35,242 nt of DNA from Burkholderiales bacterium (GTDB lineage Bacteria; Pseudomonadota; Gammaproteobacteria; Burkholderiales; SG8-41), in the NCBI GenBank assembly GCA_019746155.1, contig JAIESJ010000049.1, forward strand, positions 1 to 35,242, given 5' to 3'. The notes beneath the pieces were generated by a model that searched no databases, was not told the origin of the DNA, and was given only the letters and a program-made list of their open reading frames with translations. Positions 24,993 through 33,223 of the stretch are shown in pieces. The stretch's first letter is position 1, and the number at the start of each line of letters is the position of its first letter. A program made the position numbers and the translations under genes.

Positions 24993-25118
24993 TCACAGCG
25001 CGCGGCGCGGGTTAAAGGCAAGCTCGCGCGCCATCGTTTCATCAGGCTCGGAGAGGGCGATCTGAAAGGCGGTAGTCAGCTTATCGAGCACATGTGTCTT
25101 TTCGTGTCGGGGAAACAT
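24993..25118 (-). CDS. Small ORF (41 aa) directly after a heat-shock promoter
   Basis: The minus strand encodes MFPRHEKTHVLDKL, then FQIALSEPDETMARELAF and a final NPRRAL before TGA at 24993-24995. I do not recognise the family. The second half uses codons typical of this genome. The ATG at 25118 lies only about 9 bp past the proposed -10 box, so it would be translated from an almost leaderless transcript; no ribosome-binding site is present. It may be a genuine small stress protein, a leader ORF of the psiE operon, or the C-terminal relic of a lost gene. Confidence 0.35.
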   Translation of the reverse strand: MFPRHEKTHVLDKLTTAFQIALSEPDETMARELAFNPRRAL

Positions 25119-25126
25119 GGTGCCGG

Positions 25127-25155
25127 AAAATGGGGCTGCCTGCACCCTTTTCAAG
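25127..25155 (-). promoter_or_regulatory. Sigma-32-like promoter for the psiE-degP-ftsH unit
   Basis: On the minus strand CTTGAA (25155 down to 25150), a 14-bp gap and CCCCATTTT (25135 down to 25127) match the RpoH consensus nearly perfectly. It drives leftward toward the 41-codon ORF and the psiE-like, degP-like and ftsH genes, and gives a shared heat-shock logic with the divergent hsp20 genes. Confidence 0.72.
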
Positions 25156-25288
25156 GAGGCCGCTTGCTCCATACCCGTATGATAAACGGGGGAAGTGGGG
25201 TGTCATGTTCGGTAACCGGTTCGAGAGCAGGCGGCCGGTCATGCAAGCGCCATGCGGTCGGGACACCGCGTCGGCCTCGCTTCCGGGA

Positions 25289-25318
25289 CTTGATTCCGGA
25301 GATACAGGCCACCATATA
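25289..25318 (+). promoter_or_regulatory. Sigma-32-like promoter for the triple hsp20 operon
   Basis: CTTGAT (25289-25294), a 15-bp gap and CACCATATA (25310-25318). The -10 element differs from CCCCATNTA at one or two positions. It would give a leader of about 155 nt before the first hsp20. Confidence 0.5.
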
Positions 25319-25400
25319 AGGTTTGCGCGAATCCCGGCGGGCCAACGCATCCGCAGGCTGATCTTGATCAACGGGCGCTTGCGTTTGCCGCTCGTGTTTC

Positions 25401-25481
25401 GTTGATCTCGCCGCCGCGTGGCGGCGGAGTGGATCACTCAACCGATTTTTTGATGGATGCCATTTTTAGGAGGCGAATAAC
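25401..25481 (+). promoter_or_regulatory. Structured 5' leader of the hsp20 operon, possible RNA thermometer
   Basis: A 7-bp GC stem CCGCCGC/GCGGCGG (25411-25417/25421-25427) is nested in GTTGA/TCAAC (25401-25405/25438-25442). Downstream, a U6 run (25445-25450) could pair weakly with the AGGAGG Shine-Dalgarno at 25468-25473, as in fourU thermometers, which are common on hsp20 mRNAs. The pairing is speculative. Confidence 0.3.
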
Positions 25482-25934
25482 ATGTATCAATCCATTCTGT
25501 CCGCGCCTGGCGATCTGTTCGCCGAACTGGACCGACTCCGGCGCGAGATGCAGCAGAGTTTCGGAGGGCTGGGCATGCCATCCAGCATCCGCGCGGTGAC
25601 CCGGGGATCGTTCCCCGCGATCAACATCGGCAGCACGCCGAAGTCGGTGGAAGTTTACGCGTTCGCGCCGGGAATCGATCCAGACAAGCTCGATGTGAAC
25701 GTCGATCGTGGCCTGCTCAGCATTTCCGGAGAGCGCAGAAGCGACCTGCCGGAGGAAAGCGGCGAGGTGTCGATATATGCGAGGGAGCGATTCGCCGGAA
25801 GCTTCAAGCGCGTCATCAGTCTGCCTGAGGATGCAGATCCATCGCGCATCGAGGCCAGGTATCGCGATGGCGTTGTCCACATTTCGGTGCAGCGGCACGA
25901 GCCGGCACAGCCCAAGCGTATTGAGATCAGATGA
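25482..25934 (+). CDS. Hsp20/alpha-crystallin small heat-shock protein, first of three
   Basis: A 150-residue holdase with an N-terminal arm (DLFAELDRLRREMQQSF), an alpha-crystallin domain (about 45-138; KSVEVYAFAPGIDPDKLDVN and the signature RYRDGVVHISV) and a C-terminal I-E-I tail. Start ATG 25482 follows TTAGGAGGCG. It opens a rightward operon of three different Hsp20 genes spaced about 30-55 bp apart, divergent from psiE-degP-ftsH. Confidence 0.95.
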   Translation: MYQSILSAPGDLFAELDRLRREMQQSFGGLGMPSSIRAVTRGSFPAINIGSTPKSVEVYAFAPGIDPDKLDVNVDRGLLSISGERRSDLPEESGEVSIYARERFAGSFKRVISLPEDADPSRIEARYRDGVVHISVQRHEPAQPKRIEIR

Positions 25935-25965
25935 GGTTGCCGACAACAGGACCGGAGGAATGAAC

Positions 25966-26343
25966 ATGAGTGACAGGAAAGAGTCTGCGAAGCAGGAACA
26001 ACAGCGCGCCGGCATGACAATCATGCCGGCAGTGGACGTGGTCGAAGATCGCACGGGTATCACCTTGACCGCCGACTTGCCCGGTGTGCCCAAGGACAGG
26101 CTGACCGCACGCGTCGATGGGGAAACCCTGCTCATCGAGGGAGACATTGCGCTGGAAACGGCGGAAGGCATGGAAGCGGTGCATGCCGAGATGCAAGGCA
26201 TGCGCTTCCGGCGGGTCTTCACGTTGAGCCGGGAACTCGACACATCGAAAAGCGAGGCGGCATTCAGGAACGGTGTACTGAGGCTGCGGATCCCCAAAGC
26301 CGAACATGCGCAGCCGCGCAAGATCGAGGTCAAGGTCGGGTGA
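25966..26343 (+). CDS. Hsp20 small heat-shock protein, second of three
   Basis: A 125-residue short form. ATG 25966 is preferred over ATG 25960 because the CCGGAGGA site ends at 25959, too close to the latter. The N-terminal arm is only about 20 residues (SDRKESAKQEQQRAG). The alpha-crystallin domain runs from PAVDVVEDRTGITLTADLPG to AFRNGVLRLRIPK, ending in I-E-V-K-V. The short arm suggests smaller or mixed oligomers with its neighbours; this is inference. Confidence 0.93.
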   Translation: MSDRKESAKQEQQRAGMTIMPAVDVVEDRTGITLTADLPGVPKDRLTARVDGETLLIEGDIALETAEGMEAVHAEMQGMRFRRVFTLSRELDTSKSEAAFRNGVLRLRIPKAEHAQPRKIEVKVG

Positions 26344-26396
26344 TTACGGCGGCCCCGCGGGCCGCTCCACTTCTCGAATTGACGGGAGTTGTCGAT

Positions 26397-26900
26397 ATGA
26401 AAGCGCTTACGGAATTGAGACAGGGTTTGGAAGAAGTGTGGGAATCGGTTTCTGAGGGTTGGCGGCGTTTGCGGGAGTCCGCCGCCGGTGCGTTGACCCG
26501 CTTCAGGCCCGGGCAGAAATCATCGCTTCCGGCTGGCGTCGAAGACGATCTTTACCTGCCGTCTTCGGGATGGGCGCTGCTCGCGGGTGACGTGTTCGAG
26601 GATGCCGGGAAAATAGTGGTTCGCCTCGAAGTGCCGGGCATGGAGAAAAGCGACTTCAACATCGAAGTGCGCGACGATGCTCTCATCGTGCGGGGCGAAA
26701 AGCGGTTTGAGCGGGAGGCGAGCGAAGGGCGGTACCGCATCCTGCAGTGCGCCTATGGCACTTTCCAGCGCGTCGTTCCCCTGCCCGCGCCGGTGATCGC
26801 GAATAAAGCGAAAGCAACGTACCGTAACGGGGTGCTGAAGATCGAATTGCCCAAGGCCGGGCCCGCCAAGGCCAAAGCGATCGAGATAACAATCGGATAA
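26397..26900 (+). CDS. Hsp20 small heat-shock protein, third of three
   Basis: A 167-residue protein; ATG 26397 has GACGGGAG upstream, while the longer frame from 26340 overlaps the preceding gene without a site. The N-terminal arm of about 60 residues is helical (LRQGLEEVWESVSEGWRRLR), which distinguishes this type in stress-tolerance loci. The alpha-crystallin domain has VVRLEVPGMEKSDFNIEVRD and TYRNGVLKIELPK, ending in I-E-I. Last gene of the rightward operon. Confidence 0.93.
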   Translation: MKALTELRQGLEEVWESVSEGWRRLRESAAGALTRFRPGQKSSLPAGVEDDLYLPSSGWALLAGDVFEDAGKIVVRLEVPGMEKSDFNIEVRDDALIVRGEKRFEREASEGRYRILQCAYGTFQRVVPLPAPVIANKAKATYRNGVLKIELPKAGPAKAKAIEITIG

Positions 26901-27009
26901 GGCACGGCTTCCCAGAGCAGTGAAACACGCACATGAACAGCATGCCGCGTGAGCGGCTTCAGCGATTCCGGCAGAGCCCCGGCTGCGCGCCGCGCTCCGA
27001 AGCCGCAAG

Positions 27010-27033
27010 GGCCGGCGTCCATGGTCGCCGGCC
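27010..27033. terminator. GC hairpin between convergent hsp20 and tctA genes
   Basis: GGCCGGCG (27010-27017) pairs perfectly with CGCCGGCC (27026-27033). No T-tract follows. It may help end transcription from both directions. Confidence 0.4.
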
Positions 27034-27050
27034 GGGATGCCGTGTCGGAG

Positions 27051-28574
27051 TCATCCCTCAACTTCATCGAGGCCGACCTTGGAGCGCCAGTCCTTGCTCT
27101 TGAAAATGAGCGGCTTGATGCTGAGCAGGAACAGCAGCACCCCCAGGCCCAGCATCGTGGTCGCGATCGGGCGCTCGAGGAATATCCCGTAGTCGCCGGC
27201 GCTCATCGCCAGTGATTGGCGCAGGCTGAGTTCCAGCATCGGCGAGAGCACCAGCCCCAGCGCCACCGGAGCAAGATCATAATCGAACTTGCGCAGCACA
27301 TAGCCGATACCGCCCATGATCAGCATGATCCAGACGTCGATCATGCTGTTGCTCACCGAATAAGTGCCGAGGATGCAGAAAGCGAGAATGCACGGATAAA
27401 GATAGGCATACGGGATGCGCAGCAGGTTGACGAACAGCCCCACCATCGGCAGATTGAGAACCAGCAGCACGACGTTGCCCACGTACATACTGGCGACGAA
27501 CCCCCAGAACAGCTCCGGCTGCTGCGAGATGAGCAGCGGGCCCGGTGATATGCCATGCACCATGATCGCGGCGATCATCACCGCCGTGACCGGGCTCGTC
27601 GGAATGCCGAGCGCCATCATCGGTACGAAAGCGCCGGAGGCCGCGGCATTGTTGGCCGACTCGGGCCCCGCCACGCCTTCGATCGCGCCTTTGCCGAAAC
27701 GTTCGGGATGCTTCGACATGCGCCGCTCGATGCCGTATGAAACAAACGAGGAGATGATGTGCGCGGAGCCGGGAATGATGCCGATCATGAAGCCGAGCAG
27801 GCTGCCGCGCGCGATCGGGCCGACCGACAGCCGGAATTCCTCGCGCGAGGGTATCAGATCGTGGAGCTTGGGATTCTGCACCTTGGGCGCCGCATCCTGC
27901 CCCGCGGTGAGCAGGATTTCCGAGATGCCGAACAGCCCCACCGCCACCGGCACAATGCCCACGCCGTCACCCAGTTCCACCAGGTCGAAGCTGAAGCGCG
28001 TGTAACCGCTCATCGCGTCGATGCCGATCATGCCAAGCATCAATCCCAGCCCCGCCATCGCCAGGGTCTTCAACATCGACCCGCCGCTCATGTAAGCGAG
28101 AATGAACAACCCCATCATCAGCAGCGCGGTATATTCCGGAGGACCGAACCGCAATGCAAATTCGGCGAGCGTAGGCGCGAGCAGCATGAGACCGACCACA
28201 CCCGCGGTCCCCGCTATGAAAGATCCGATTGCCGCGATCGCCAGCGCCGGGCCGGCGCGCCCGTTCTGCGTCATCGCATAACCATCGACGCAGGTCATCA
28301 CCGACGCCGCCTCTCCGGGAATCCGCATCAGGATGGAGGTGGTGGAACCGCCGTACATCGCGCCGTAATACACGCCGGACAGCAAGACGATGGCGATGAT
28401 GGGATTGAGGCCGAAAGTTGCAGGCAGCAGCAGGCTGATTCCCGCGAGCGGCCCCAGCCCAGGCATCATGCCGACCAGGGTGCCGATGATGCAGCCAACG
28501 AAAGCATAAACCAGCACCGAAGGGCTGAGCGCGACGGAAAAACCGAGCAGCAGATTATTAAAAGTCTCTAACAC
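27051..28574 (-). CDS. tctA: TctA, large membrane subunit of a tripartite tricarboxylate transporter
   Basis: A 507-residue membrane protein with about twelve helices and the two TctA repeats: GMMPGLGPLAGISLLLPATF near residue 37 and GIIPGSAHIISSFVSY near 262. The conserved ESANNAAASGAFVPMMALGI segment follows. It forms the secondary-transport channel for organic anions delivered by periplasmic Bug receptors. The GTG start overlaps the TctB stop by one base (TAGTG). It is the last gene of a six-gene operon. Confidence 0.95.
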   Translation of the reverse strand: MLETFNNLLLGFSVALSPSVLVYAFVGCIIGTLVGMMPGLGPLAGISLLLPATFGLNPIIAIVLLSGVYYGAMYGGSTTSILMRIPGEAASVMTCVDGYAMTQNGRAGPALAIAAIGSFIAGTAGVVGLMLLAPTLAEFALRFGPPEYTALLMMGLFILAYMSGGSMLKTLAMAGLGLMLGMIGIDAMSGYTRFSFDLVELGDGVGIVPVAVGLFGISEILLTAGQDAAPKVQNPKLHDLIPSREEFRLSVGPIARGSLLGFMIGIIPGSAHIISSFVSYGIERRMSKHPERFGKGAIEGVAGPESANNAAASGAFVPMMALGIPTSPVTAVMIAAIMVHGISPGPLLISQQPELFWGFVASMYVGNVVLLVLNLPMVGLFVNLLRIPYAYLYPCILAFCILGTYSVSNSMIDVWIMLIMGGIGYVLRKFDYDLAPVALGLVLSPMLELSLRQSLAMSAGDYGIFLERPIATTMLGLGVLLFLLSIKPLIFKSKDWRSKVGLDEVEG

Positions 28575-29014
28575 TAGAATCCCCAGGGGCTGCGCGGCAG
28601 CGGCACGTGGAGCAGGTCGCCCACCACATAAAAGGAAATCAAACCGAAGCCGAACGAGACCAGCAACACCGGCAGCGGCCGCCTGCGCTCAATTACACCC
28701 AGGAAGAAAATCAGCAGCGCGATCACGGTAATCCGGTAACCGATGTGCTCCAGCGCAAAGGCGCCGACCGCGCTTGCCACCATGATCACCAGCGCGCGCA
28801 TTGCCCCCGACCAGCGGATTGCAGCCAGCGGCTTTGATTTGCCGCCCCACAACGCGATCAACAGCCCCGTCGCGCCCAGGAAAACAGCGAGCAGCAGCGG
28901 CATGTACCCCGGTCCGGGCTCCTGCAGCGAACCGACCGGATAGGCGCGGTTCTGCCACCCCAGGTACAGCGCGAGCAGGAGCAGCATCAATCCGGAAAAC
29001 TGGTCGCTGCGCAT
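28574..29014 (-). CDS. tctB: TctB, small membrane subunit of the tripartite tricarboxylate transporter
   Basis: A 146-residue protein with four hydrophobic segments and the family pattern at the N-terminus (SGLMLLLLALYLGWQNRAYP, then GPGYMPLLLAVFLGATGLLI). The start is supported by GGGGGGAGAAGC. Translationally coupled to tctA. Confidence 0.9.
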   Translation of the reverse strand: MRSDQFSGLMLLLLALYLGWQNRAYPVGSLQEPGPGYMPLLLAVFLGATGLLIALWGGKSKPLAAIRWSGAMRALVIMVASAVGAFALEHIGYRITVIALLIFFLGVIERRRPLPVLLVSFGFGLISFYVVGDLLHVPLPRSPWGF

Positions 29015-29083
29015 GCTTCTCCCCCCTGGTGTCTAAATGTTGTCCTAAGCCATGTTGTCAAATGCCTGTGAACCGTCCGCCTG

Positions 29084-30061
29084 CTACTTGGTCTCGACCT
29101 TGCCGACGATCTTCACCAGCGCCGCGAGACGCTTGGCGTCGGCCTCCCAGTATTTTTGAAACTCGGGCGCATCCATGTACTGGACCGGCGAGTTGACCTT
29201 GGCCATCGCACTCCTGAAATCCGGATCTTCGGCCGCCTTGCGCGCCGCATCGCGCAGCACTTTCATCACGGGCTCGGGCGTGGCCCTGGGCGCGAACATC
29301 CCGGCCCAGATGTAGTATTCGACGTCCTTGTAACCGAGTTCCTTGAAAGTAGGGACCTCAGGATACGCCGGATGCCGCTGGGCGCCCCAGCTCACGATCG
29401 GGCGCAGCTTGCCGGCCTTGACATGGCCGCTGATCGCCGCCGGGCCGCCGGCGGTCATTTCGACGTGTCCGCCGAGCACCGCGGTGATGGCGGGGCCGCC
29501 GCCGGTAGTAGGCACATGCCGCATCTTGAGCTTGGTCGCATGCAGGAACATTTCCATCGGCATATGCAGCGCACCGTAGACGCCGGAAGAGGAGTATGAC
29601 ATCTGACCGGGCTTGGACTTGGCAAGCGCCACCAGTTCCTTCAGCGACTTGACCGGCAGAGAGGGGTGCACCACCAGAATCGTCGGGTCGGCCGAAATCA
29701 GGGCAATGGGGGCAAACTGGTCGAGCGAGTAGGCCGGCTTGCGGTTGAACAGTTCATCGGCAGCCGGAATGACCGAAATGCTGGAGAGCGCCATCAGGAT
29801 GGTGTAGCCATCTGGCTTGGCATTGGCGACGGCGGCATTGCCCACTGCGCCTCCGGCGCCGGGGCGATTGACCACCGCCACCGGCTGCTTGAGCACTTTT
29901 TCCATCGCCGCCGCCGTCGGTCGGCCGGTGATGTCCGCCACCCCGCCCGGCGGGAACGGCACGATCATCGTGATCGAATGATTGGGAAACACTTCCTGCG
30001 CCGCCGCCGGCGCGCCAGCCAGCGCCAACAGCGACGCGGCAAAAATCAGCCTTGCTTTCAT
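29084..30061 (-). CDS. Bug/TctC-family periplasmic receptor, copy 2
   Basis: A 325-residue tripartite tricarboxylate transporter receptor with signal peptide (MKARLIFAASLLALAGAPAA, then AQ). It shows ITMIVPFPPGGVADITGR, RPGAGGAVGNAAVANAKPDGYT and HPSLPVKSLKELV, the ligand-pocket landmarks of Bug proteins, whose main-chain loops hold a carboxylate. GGAGA precedes the start. It is a close paralogue of the receptor encoded 27 bp upstream. Ligand unknown; the linked FAH enzymes suggest a keto-diacid or aromatic-derived acid. Confidence 0.93.
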   Translation of the reverse strand: MKARLIFAASLLALAGAPAAAQEVFPNHSITMIVPFPPGGVADITGRPTAAAMEKVLKQPVAVVNRPGAGGAVGNAAVANAKPDGYTILMALSSISVIPAADELFNRKPAYSLDQFAPIALISADPTILVVHPSLPVKSLKELVALAKSKPGQMSYSSSGVYGALHMPMEMFLHATKLKMRHVPTTGGGPAITAVLGGHVEMTAGGPAAISGHVKAGKLRPIVSWGAQRHPAYPEVPTFKELGYKDVEYYIWAGMFAPRATPEPVMKVLRDAARKAAEDPDFRSAMAKVNSPVQYMDAPEFQKYWEADAKRLAALVKIVGKVETK

Positions 30062-30087
30062 TGTGTTGTCTCCTCAGAAAAATTGGC

Positions 30088-31068
30088 CTATTTTTCGGTG
30101 ACTTTCCCGATGCGCTGGATGACCTGGGCGAGCTTCTGGGCATCTTTGTCCCACCACGCATTGAATTCGTCGGCATCCTGATAGGCGATCGGCGTGCGGA
30201 TTTTTTCCATGCCTTTGACGAATTCGGGGTCGTTCACCGCCTTGCGCACCGCCTCACGCAGCGTGTTGAAGACCTGAGGCGGGACGTTCTTCGGAGCGAA
30301 CAGCCCGCCCCACAGGTAGTACTCGATATCATAGCCCTGCTCCTTGAACGTCGGCACCTCGGGGAAGGCCTCGAGCCGCTTCTCCCCCCACTGCGCAAAC
30401 GCGCGCACTTTGCCGCTCTTCAAGTGCGGCGCGGCGATATTGGGCGGGCTGGCCCAGGTCACCGCATGGCCGCCCAGCACCGCGGTCATTGCCGGCGCGC
30501 CGCCGGTGGTGGGCAAGTGACGCATCTTGAGATTCGCGGCCTGCAGGAACATTTCAAAGGGCACATGGGAAGCGCCGTACAGCCCGGACGAGGAAAAAAT
30601 CATCTCACCCGGTTTTTTCCTGGCGAGCGCCACGAACTCCTTGAGGTTTTTCGCGGGCAGCGAGGGGTGGACCACCAGCATCGGCGGGTCGGCGGTAATG
30701 CGCGCAATGCCGACGAACTGGTCGCGGGTGTAGGCCGGCTTGTGCCCGAACAGCTTGTCCCGCTCCGGCAGCGCCGAGATGCTCACGAGGTGCAGAATCA
30801 GCGTATAACCATCAGGCGCCGAATTGGCAACGACCTGCGAGCCGGTCGCGCCCGCCGCGCCGGGCCGGTTCTGCACCACCACCGGCTGCTTGAAAATGCG
30901 CTCCAGCACGGGCGCGAGCTGGCGTGCCGTCAGGTCCGAGGTGCCTCCCGGGGGAAACGGCGAGACGATGGTGATTGACTTGCTCGGGTAATGATCCTGC
31001 GCACCCGACAACCCCGGCACGAACAGACACAAGCCCAACAGCACAGTTTCTAGATAATGATTCTTCAT
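30088..31068 (-). CDS. Bug/TctC-family periplasmic receptor, copy 1
   Basis: A 326-residue receptor with signal peptide (MKNHYLETVLLGLCLFVPGL, cleavage near SGA-QD). Landmarks ITIVSPFPPGGTSDLTARQL, RPGAAGATGSQVVANSAPDG and HPSLPAKNLKEFVALARKKP match copy 2 position by position, including the SSSG-x-YGA and RH-x-PTTGG segments. The pair arose by duplication. ATG has GGAGGAG upstream. It precedes copy 2 in the operon. Confidence 0.93.
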   Translation of the reverse strand: MKNHYLETVLLGLCLFVPGLSGAQDHYPSKSITIVSPFPPGGTSDLTARQLAPVLERIFKQPVVVQNRPGAAGATGSQVVANSAPDGYTLILHLVSISALPERDKLFGHKPAYTRDQFVGIARITADPPMLVVHPSLPAKNLKEFVALARKKPGEMIFSSSGLYGASHVPFEMFLQAANLKMRHLPTTGGAPAMTAVLGGHAVTWASPPNIAAPHLKSGKVRAFAQWGEKRLEAFPEVPTFKEQGYDIEYYLWGGLFAPKNVPPQVFNTLREAVRKAVNDPEFVKGMEKIRTPIAYQDADEFNAWWDKDAQKLAQVIQRIGKVTEK

Positions 31069-31107
31069 GACTTGCTCCTCCTATGCTTGACTTAAAGCTA
31101 TTAATAA

Positions 31108-32064
31108 TTATGCCGCTGCTACGCGGTTGCTAAGACGTCCTATGCCTTCGATCTCACACGTCACCACATCACCCGGCTGCATATAGCCCCTGGGGGCGAC
31201 GATATCCCGGCGCATCGGTTTCTTTCCGCCGAGTTCGGGATCGGTGCCCCAGGCCGTACCGCCCGGCGTGCCGGTGGCAATCACCACCCCCGGCTTGAGT
31301 GTCACGAAAGTCGAGAAAAAAGCGATCAGTTGCGCGCAGGTCCAGATCATCTTGGCGGTCGAGTTGTTCTGCCGCAATTCGCCGTTGACCCAGGTCTTGA
31401 GTTGCAGGTTCTGCGGATCCGGAACGTCGGCGGCGGTAAGGATCACCGGCCCCATCGGGGCGCAGGTATCGAAATTCTTGCCGGGACCCAGGTTGTAGAC
31501 CGAAGAACCGTCGGGACGCAATGTAACCTGGCGGTCGCGCGCCGTGACGTCGTTGACGATAGTATAGCCGAACACATGTTCCAGAGCCCGCTCGACCGGG
31601 ATGTGGCGTCCAGGCTTGCCGATCACGATCGCGAGCTCGGTCTCGTAATCAAGTTTTTTTGTCACCCGCTCGTCGCGGATAATGTCATCGTCGGGGCCGA
31701 TGACCCCGAGCGCGGTCTTGATGAAAAATTCCGGATCCTTGCGCGTCACTTCGGGTTTTTCATCGCGGTGGTCCCAGTAGTTCTCGCCGCTGCACAGAAT
31801 CAGCGCCGGGTCGAGGGGCGCCTTGAGCCTGACCCTGTCGGCTGCCACGCCGCCGGCACCGCTACGCTTTGAGTTCTCAAGCGCAGCGTGCGCAGCCTGC
31901 ATGCCCTCTTCCCCCGCGGCAATCAGCCGAGTCATGTCGCTCAAGGCGGCGAGCAGCGCGGGCCGGGTGCCGACGGGGCAGGCATCGAGCAGGTCGATGA
32001 CCTGCCCGCCGTCGAGCACCCCGAGCCGTACCGCGCCGTTTCTGTCATACCGAACAAATTTCAT
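31108..32064 (-). CDS. Fumarylacetoacetate hydrolase (FAH)-family protein, copy 2
   Basis: A 318-residue FAH-fold enzyme. The metal-binding glutamates are in KLDYETELAIVIGKPG, and the acidic residue of YTIVNDVTARDRQV is also present, followed by GPGKNFDTCAPMGP and VIATGTPGGTAWG. Members hydrolyse or decarboxylate 2-oxo-diacids and acylpyruvates. It sits between another FAH-family gene and two Bug receptors, implying that the imported acid is metabolised by one or both. The exact substrate is not readable. Confidence 0.92.
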   Translation of the reverse strand: MKFVRYDRNGAVRLGVLDGGQVIDLLDACPVGTRPALLAALSDMTRLIAAGEEGMQAAHAALENSKRSGAGGVAADRVRLKAPLDPALILCSGENYWDHRDEKPEVTRKDPEFFIKTALGVIGPDDDIIRDERVTKKLDYETELAIVIGKPGRHIPVERALEHVFGYTIVNDVTARDRQVTLRPDGSSVYNLGPGKNFDTCAPMGPVILTAADVPDPQNLQLKTWVNGELRQNNSTAKMIWTCAQLIAFFSTFVTLKPGVVIATGTPGGTAWGTDPELGGKKPMRRDIVAPRGYMQPGDVVTCEIEGIGRLSNRVAAA

Positions 32065-32181
32065 GTTTTTTCCGAAAACAAAAGTCTAGACACAAAGGAC
32101 ACGAAGGAAAAACAAGAACAAATAGCAACCGACAATCTCAAAAACCTTAACATACTGCTTCTCGTCGTTGCTTTTGGCTTT

Positions 32182-33066
32182 TTATCCGACCGGATTCTCC
32201 AGCGTGCCGATCGGCTCGATGGTGATCGTCACCACGTCGCCTTTCTTCAGGAATTTCGGCGGGTCGAAACCTATGCCCACCCCGGCGCAGGTACCGGTCG
32301 CGATCAAGTCTCCCGGCTCCAACGTCATCACGCGCGACAGGCACTCGATCAGTGTCGGGATGTCGAAAATGAGCTGGCTCACCATCGCGTCCTGGCGCAC
32401 TTCGCCGTTGACGCGCGTGGTGAGATGCAACTTGCCGACATCCTTGATCTCGTCAGCGGTGACGATGCACGGCCCCATCGGGCAGTAGCCGTCGAGGCTC
32501 TTGCCGAGAAACCACTGGCGATGGCGCTGCTGCAGCGTACGCGCAGTCGCGTCGTTGATGATAGTGTAGCCATAGACGTGATCGAACGCCTTGTCTTTGC
32601 CGATGTTGCGGCCGCCCTCGCCGATGACCACCGTCAGTTCGCCTTCGTAGTCGGTGGAATCGGTATAGTCGTTGTCACTCGGGATCGGCTCACCCGGCCC
32701 GATCACCGAATTCGGCCATTTGGTGAACATGATCGGCACGTCCGGGATCGCCTCCTTGGCGCTCGCGTCAAAGCCGCTCGAATGGAATTCCTTGGCATGA
32801 TCGTGGTAGTTCTTGCCGACGCATAGAATGTTTTTCGCCGGCCGTGGAAACGGCGCAAGCAGCTTCACGCCTGAAACAGGGATGCGGCCTTCCCCGCTTT
32901 TCACCGCGCGGCGCGCGCGCTGCAGGCCTTTCTTGCCGAGCGCGATGAAAGCCGTCATGTCGCGCGGCAGACGCGTCGTCGCAGAAAGATCTACTATTTC
33001 ATTTGAGACAGGATCATGCACTCCGATGCGCCTGCCTTTGGCATCGGAGAAAGTCACTAAACGCAT
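32182..33066 (-). CDS. Fumarylacetoacetate hydrolase (FAH)-family protein, copy 1
   Basis: A 294-residue FAH-fold enzyme; ATG 33066 is chosen because GAGGAG lies seven bases upstream, while the longer TTG start lies on top of it. LCVGKNYHDHAKEFH, the metal-site DYEGELTVVIGEGG, YGYTIINDATAR and LEPGDLIATGTCAGVG are all present. It is only distantly related to copy 2. First gene of the six-gene uptake/catabolism operon, divergent from a FadR-type regulator. A 117-bp gap to copy 2 contains an A-rich CACAAAGGACACGAAGG stretch. Confidence 0.92.
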   Translation of the reverse strand: MRLVTFSDAKGRRIGVHDPVSNEIVDLSATTRLPRDMTAFIALGKKGLQRARRAVKSGEGRIPVSGVKLLAPFPRPAKNILCVGKNYHDHAKEFHSSGFDASAKEAIPDVPIMFTKWPNSVIGPGEPIPSDNDYTDSTDYEGELTVVIGEGGRNIGKDKAFDHVYGYTIINDATARTLQQRHRQWFLGKSLDGYCPMGPCIVTADEIKDVGKLHLTTRVNGEVRQDAMVSQLIFDIPTLIECLSRVMTLEPGDLIATGTCAGVGIGFDPPKFLKKGDVVTITIEPIGTLENPVG

Positions 33067-33130
33067 TAACAATGCTCCTCGGTTGGTTTTCTGTTCAATC
33101 CAAGCAAAACACGCGATGGGTGAAGGGTCG

Positions 33131-33169
33131 ATTTTTGACCATTTGAATCATTGGTGTCAACCGTACGGT
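33131..33169 (-). promoter_or_regulatory. Candidate promoter with adjoining palindrome for the FAH-TTT operon
   Basis: Minus-strand TTGACA (33160 down to 33155), an 18-bp gap and AAAAAT (33136 down to 33131). A 10-bp perfect palindrome ACCGTACGGT (33160-33169) abuts the -35 and could be a regulator site. Confidence 0.4.
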
Positions 33170-33223
33170 CGCACGCACACGGAAAATTGCTCTTGACTTT
33201 CAGTAGGCGGTTTCGGCAAATTA

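Noticed and set aside
25092-25405. Small plus-strand ORFs in the divergent control region
   Set aside because: Several overlapping frames with no ribosome-binding site or family; the region is better explained by promoters on both strands.
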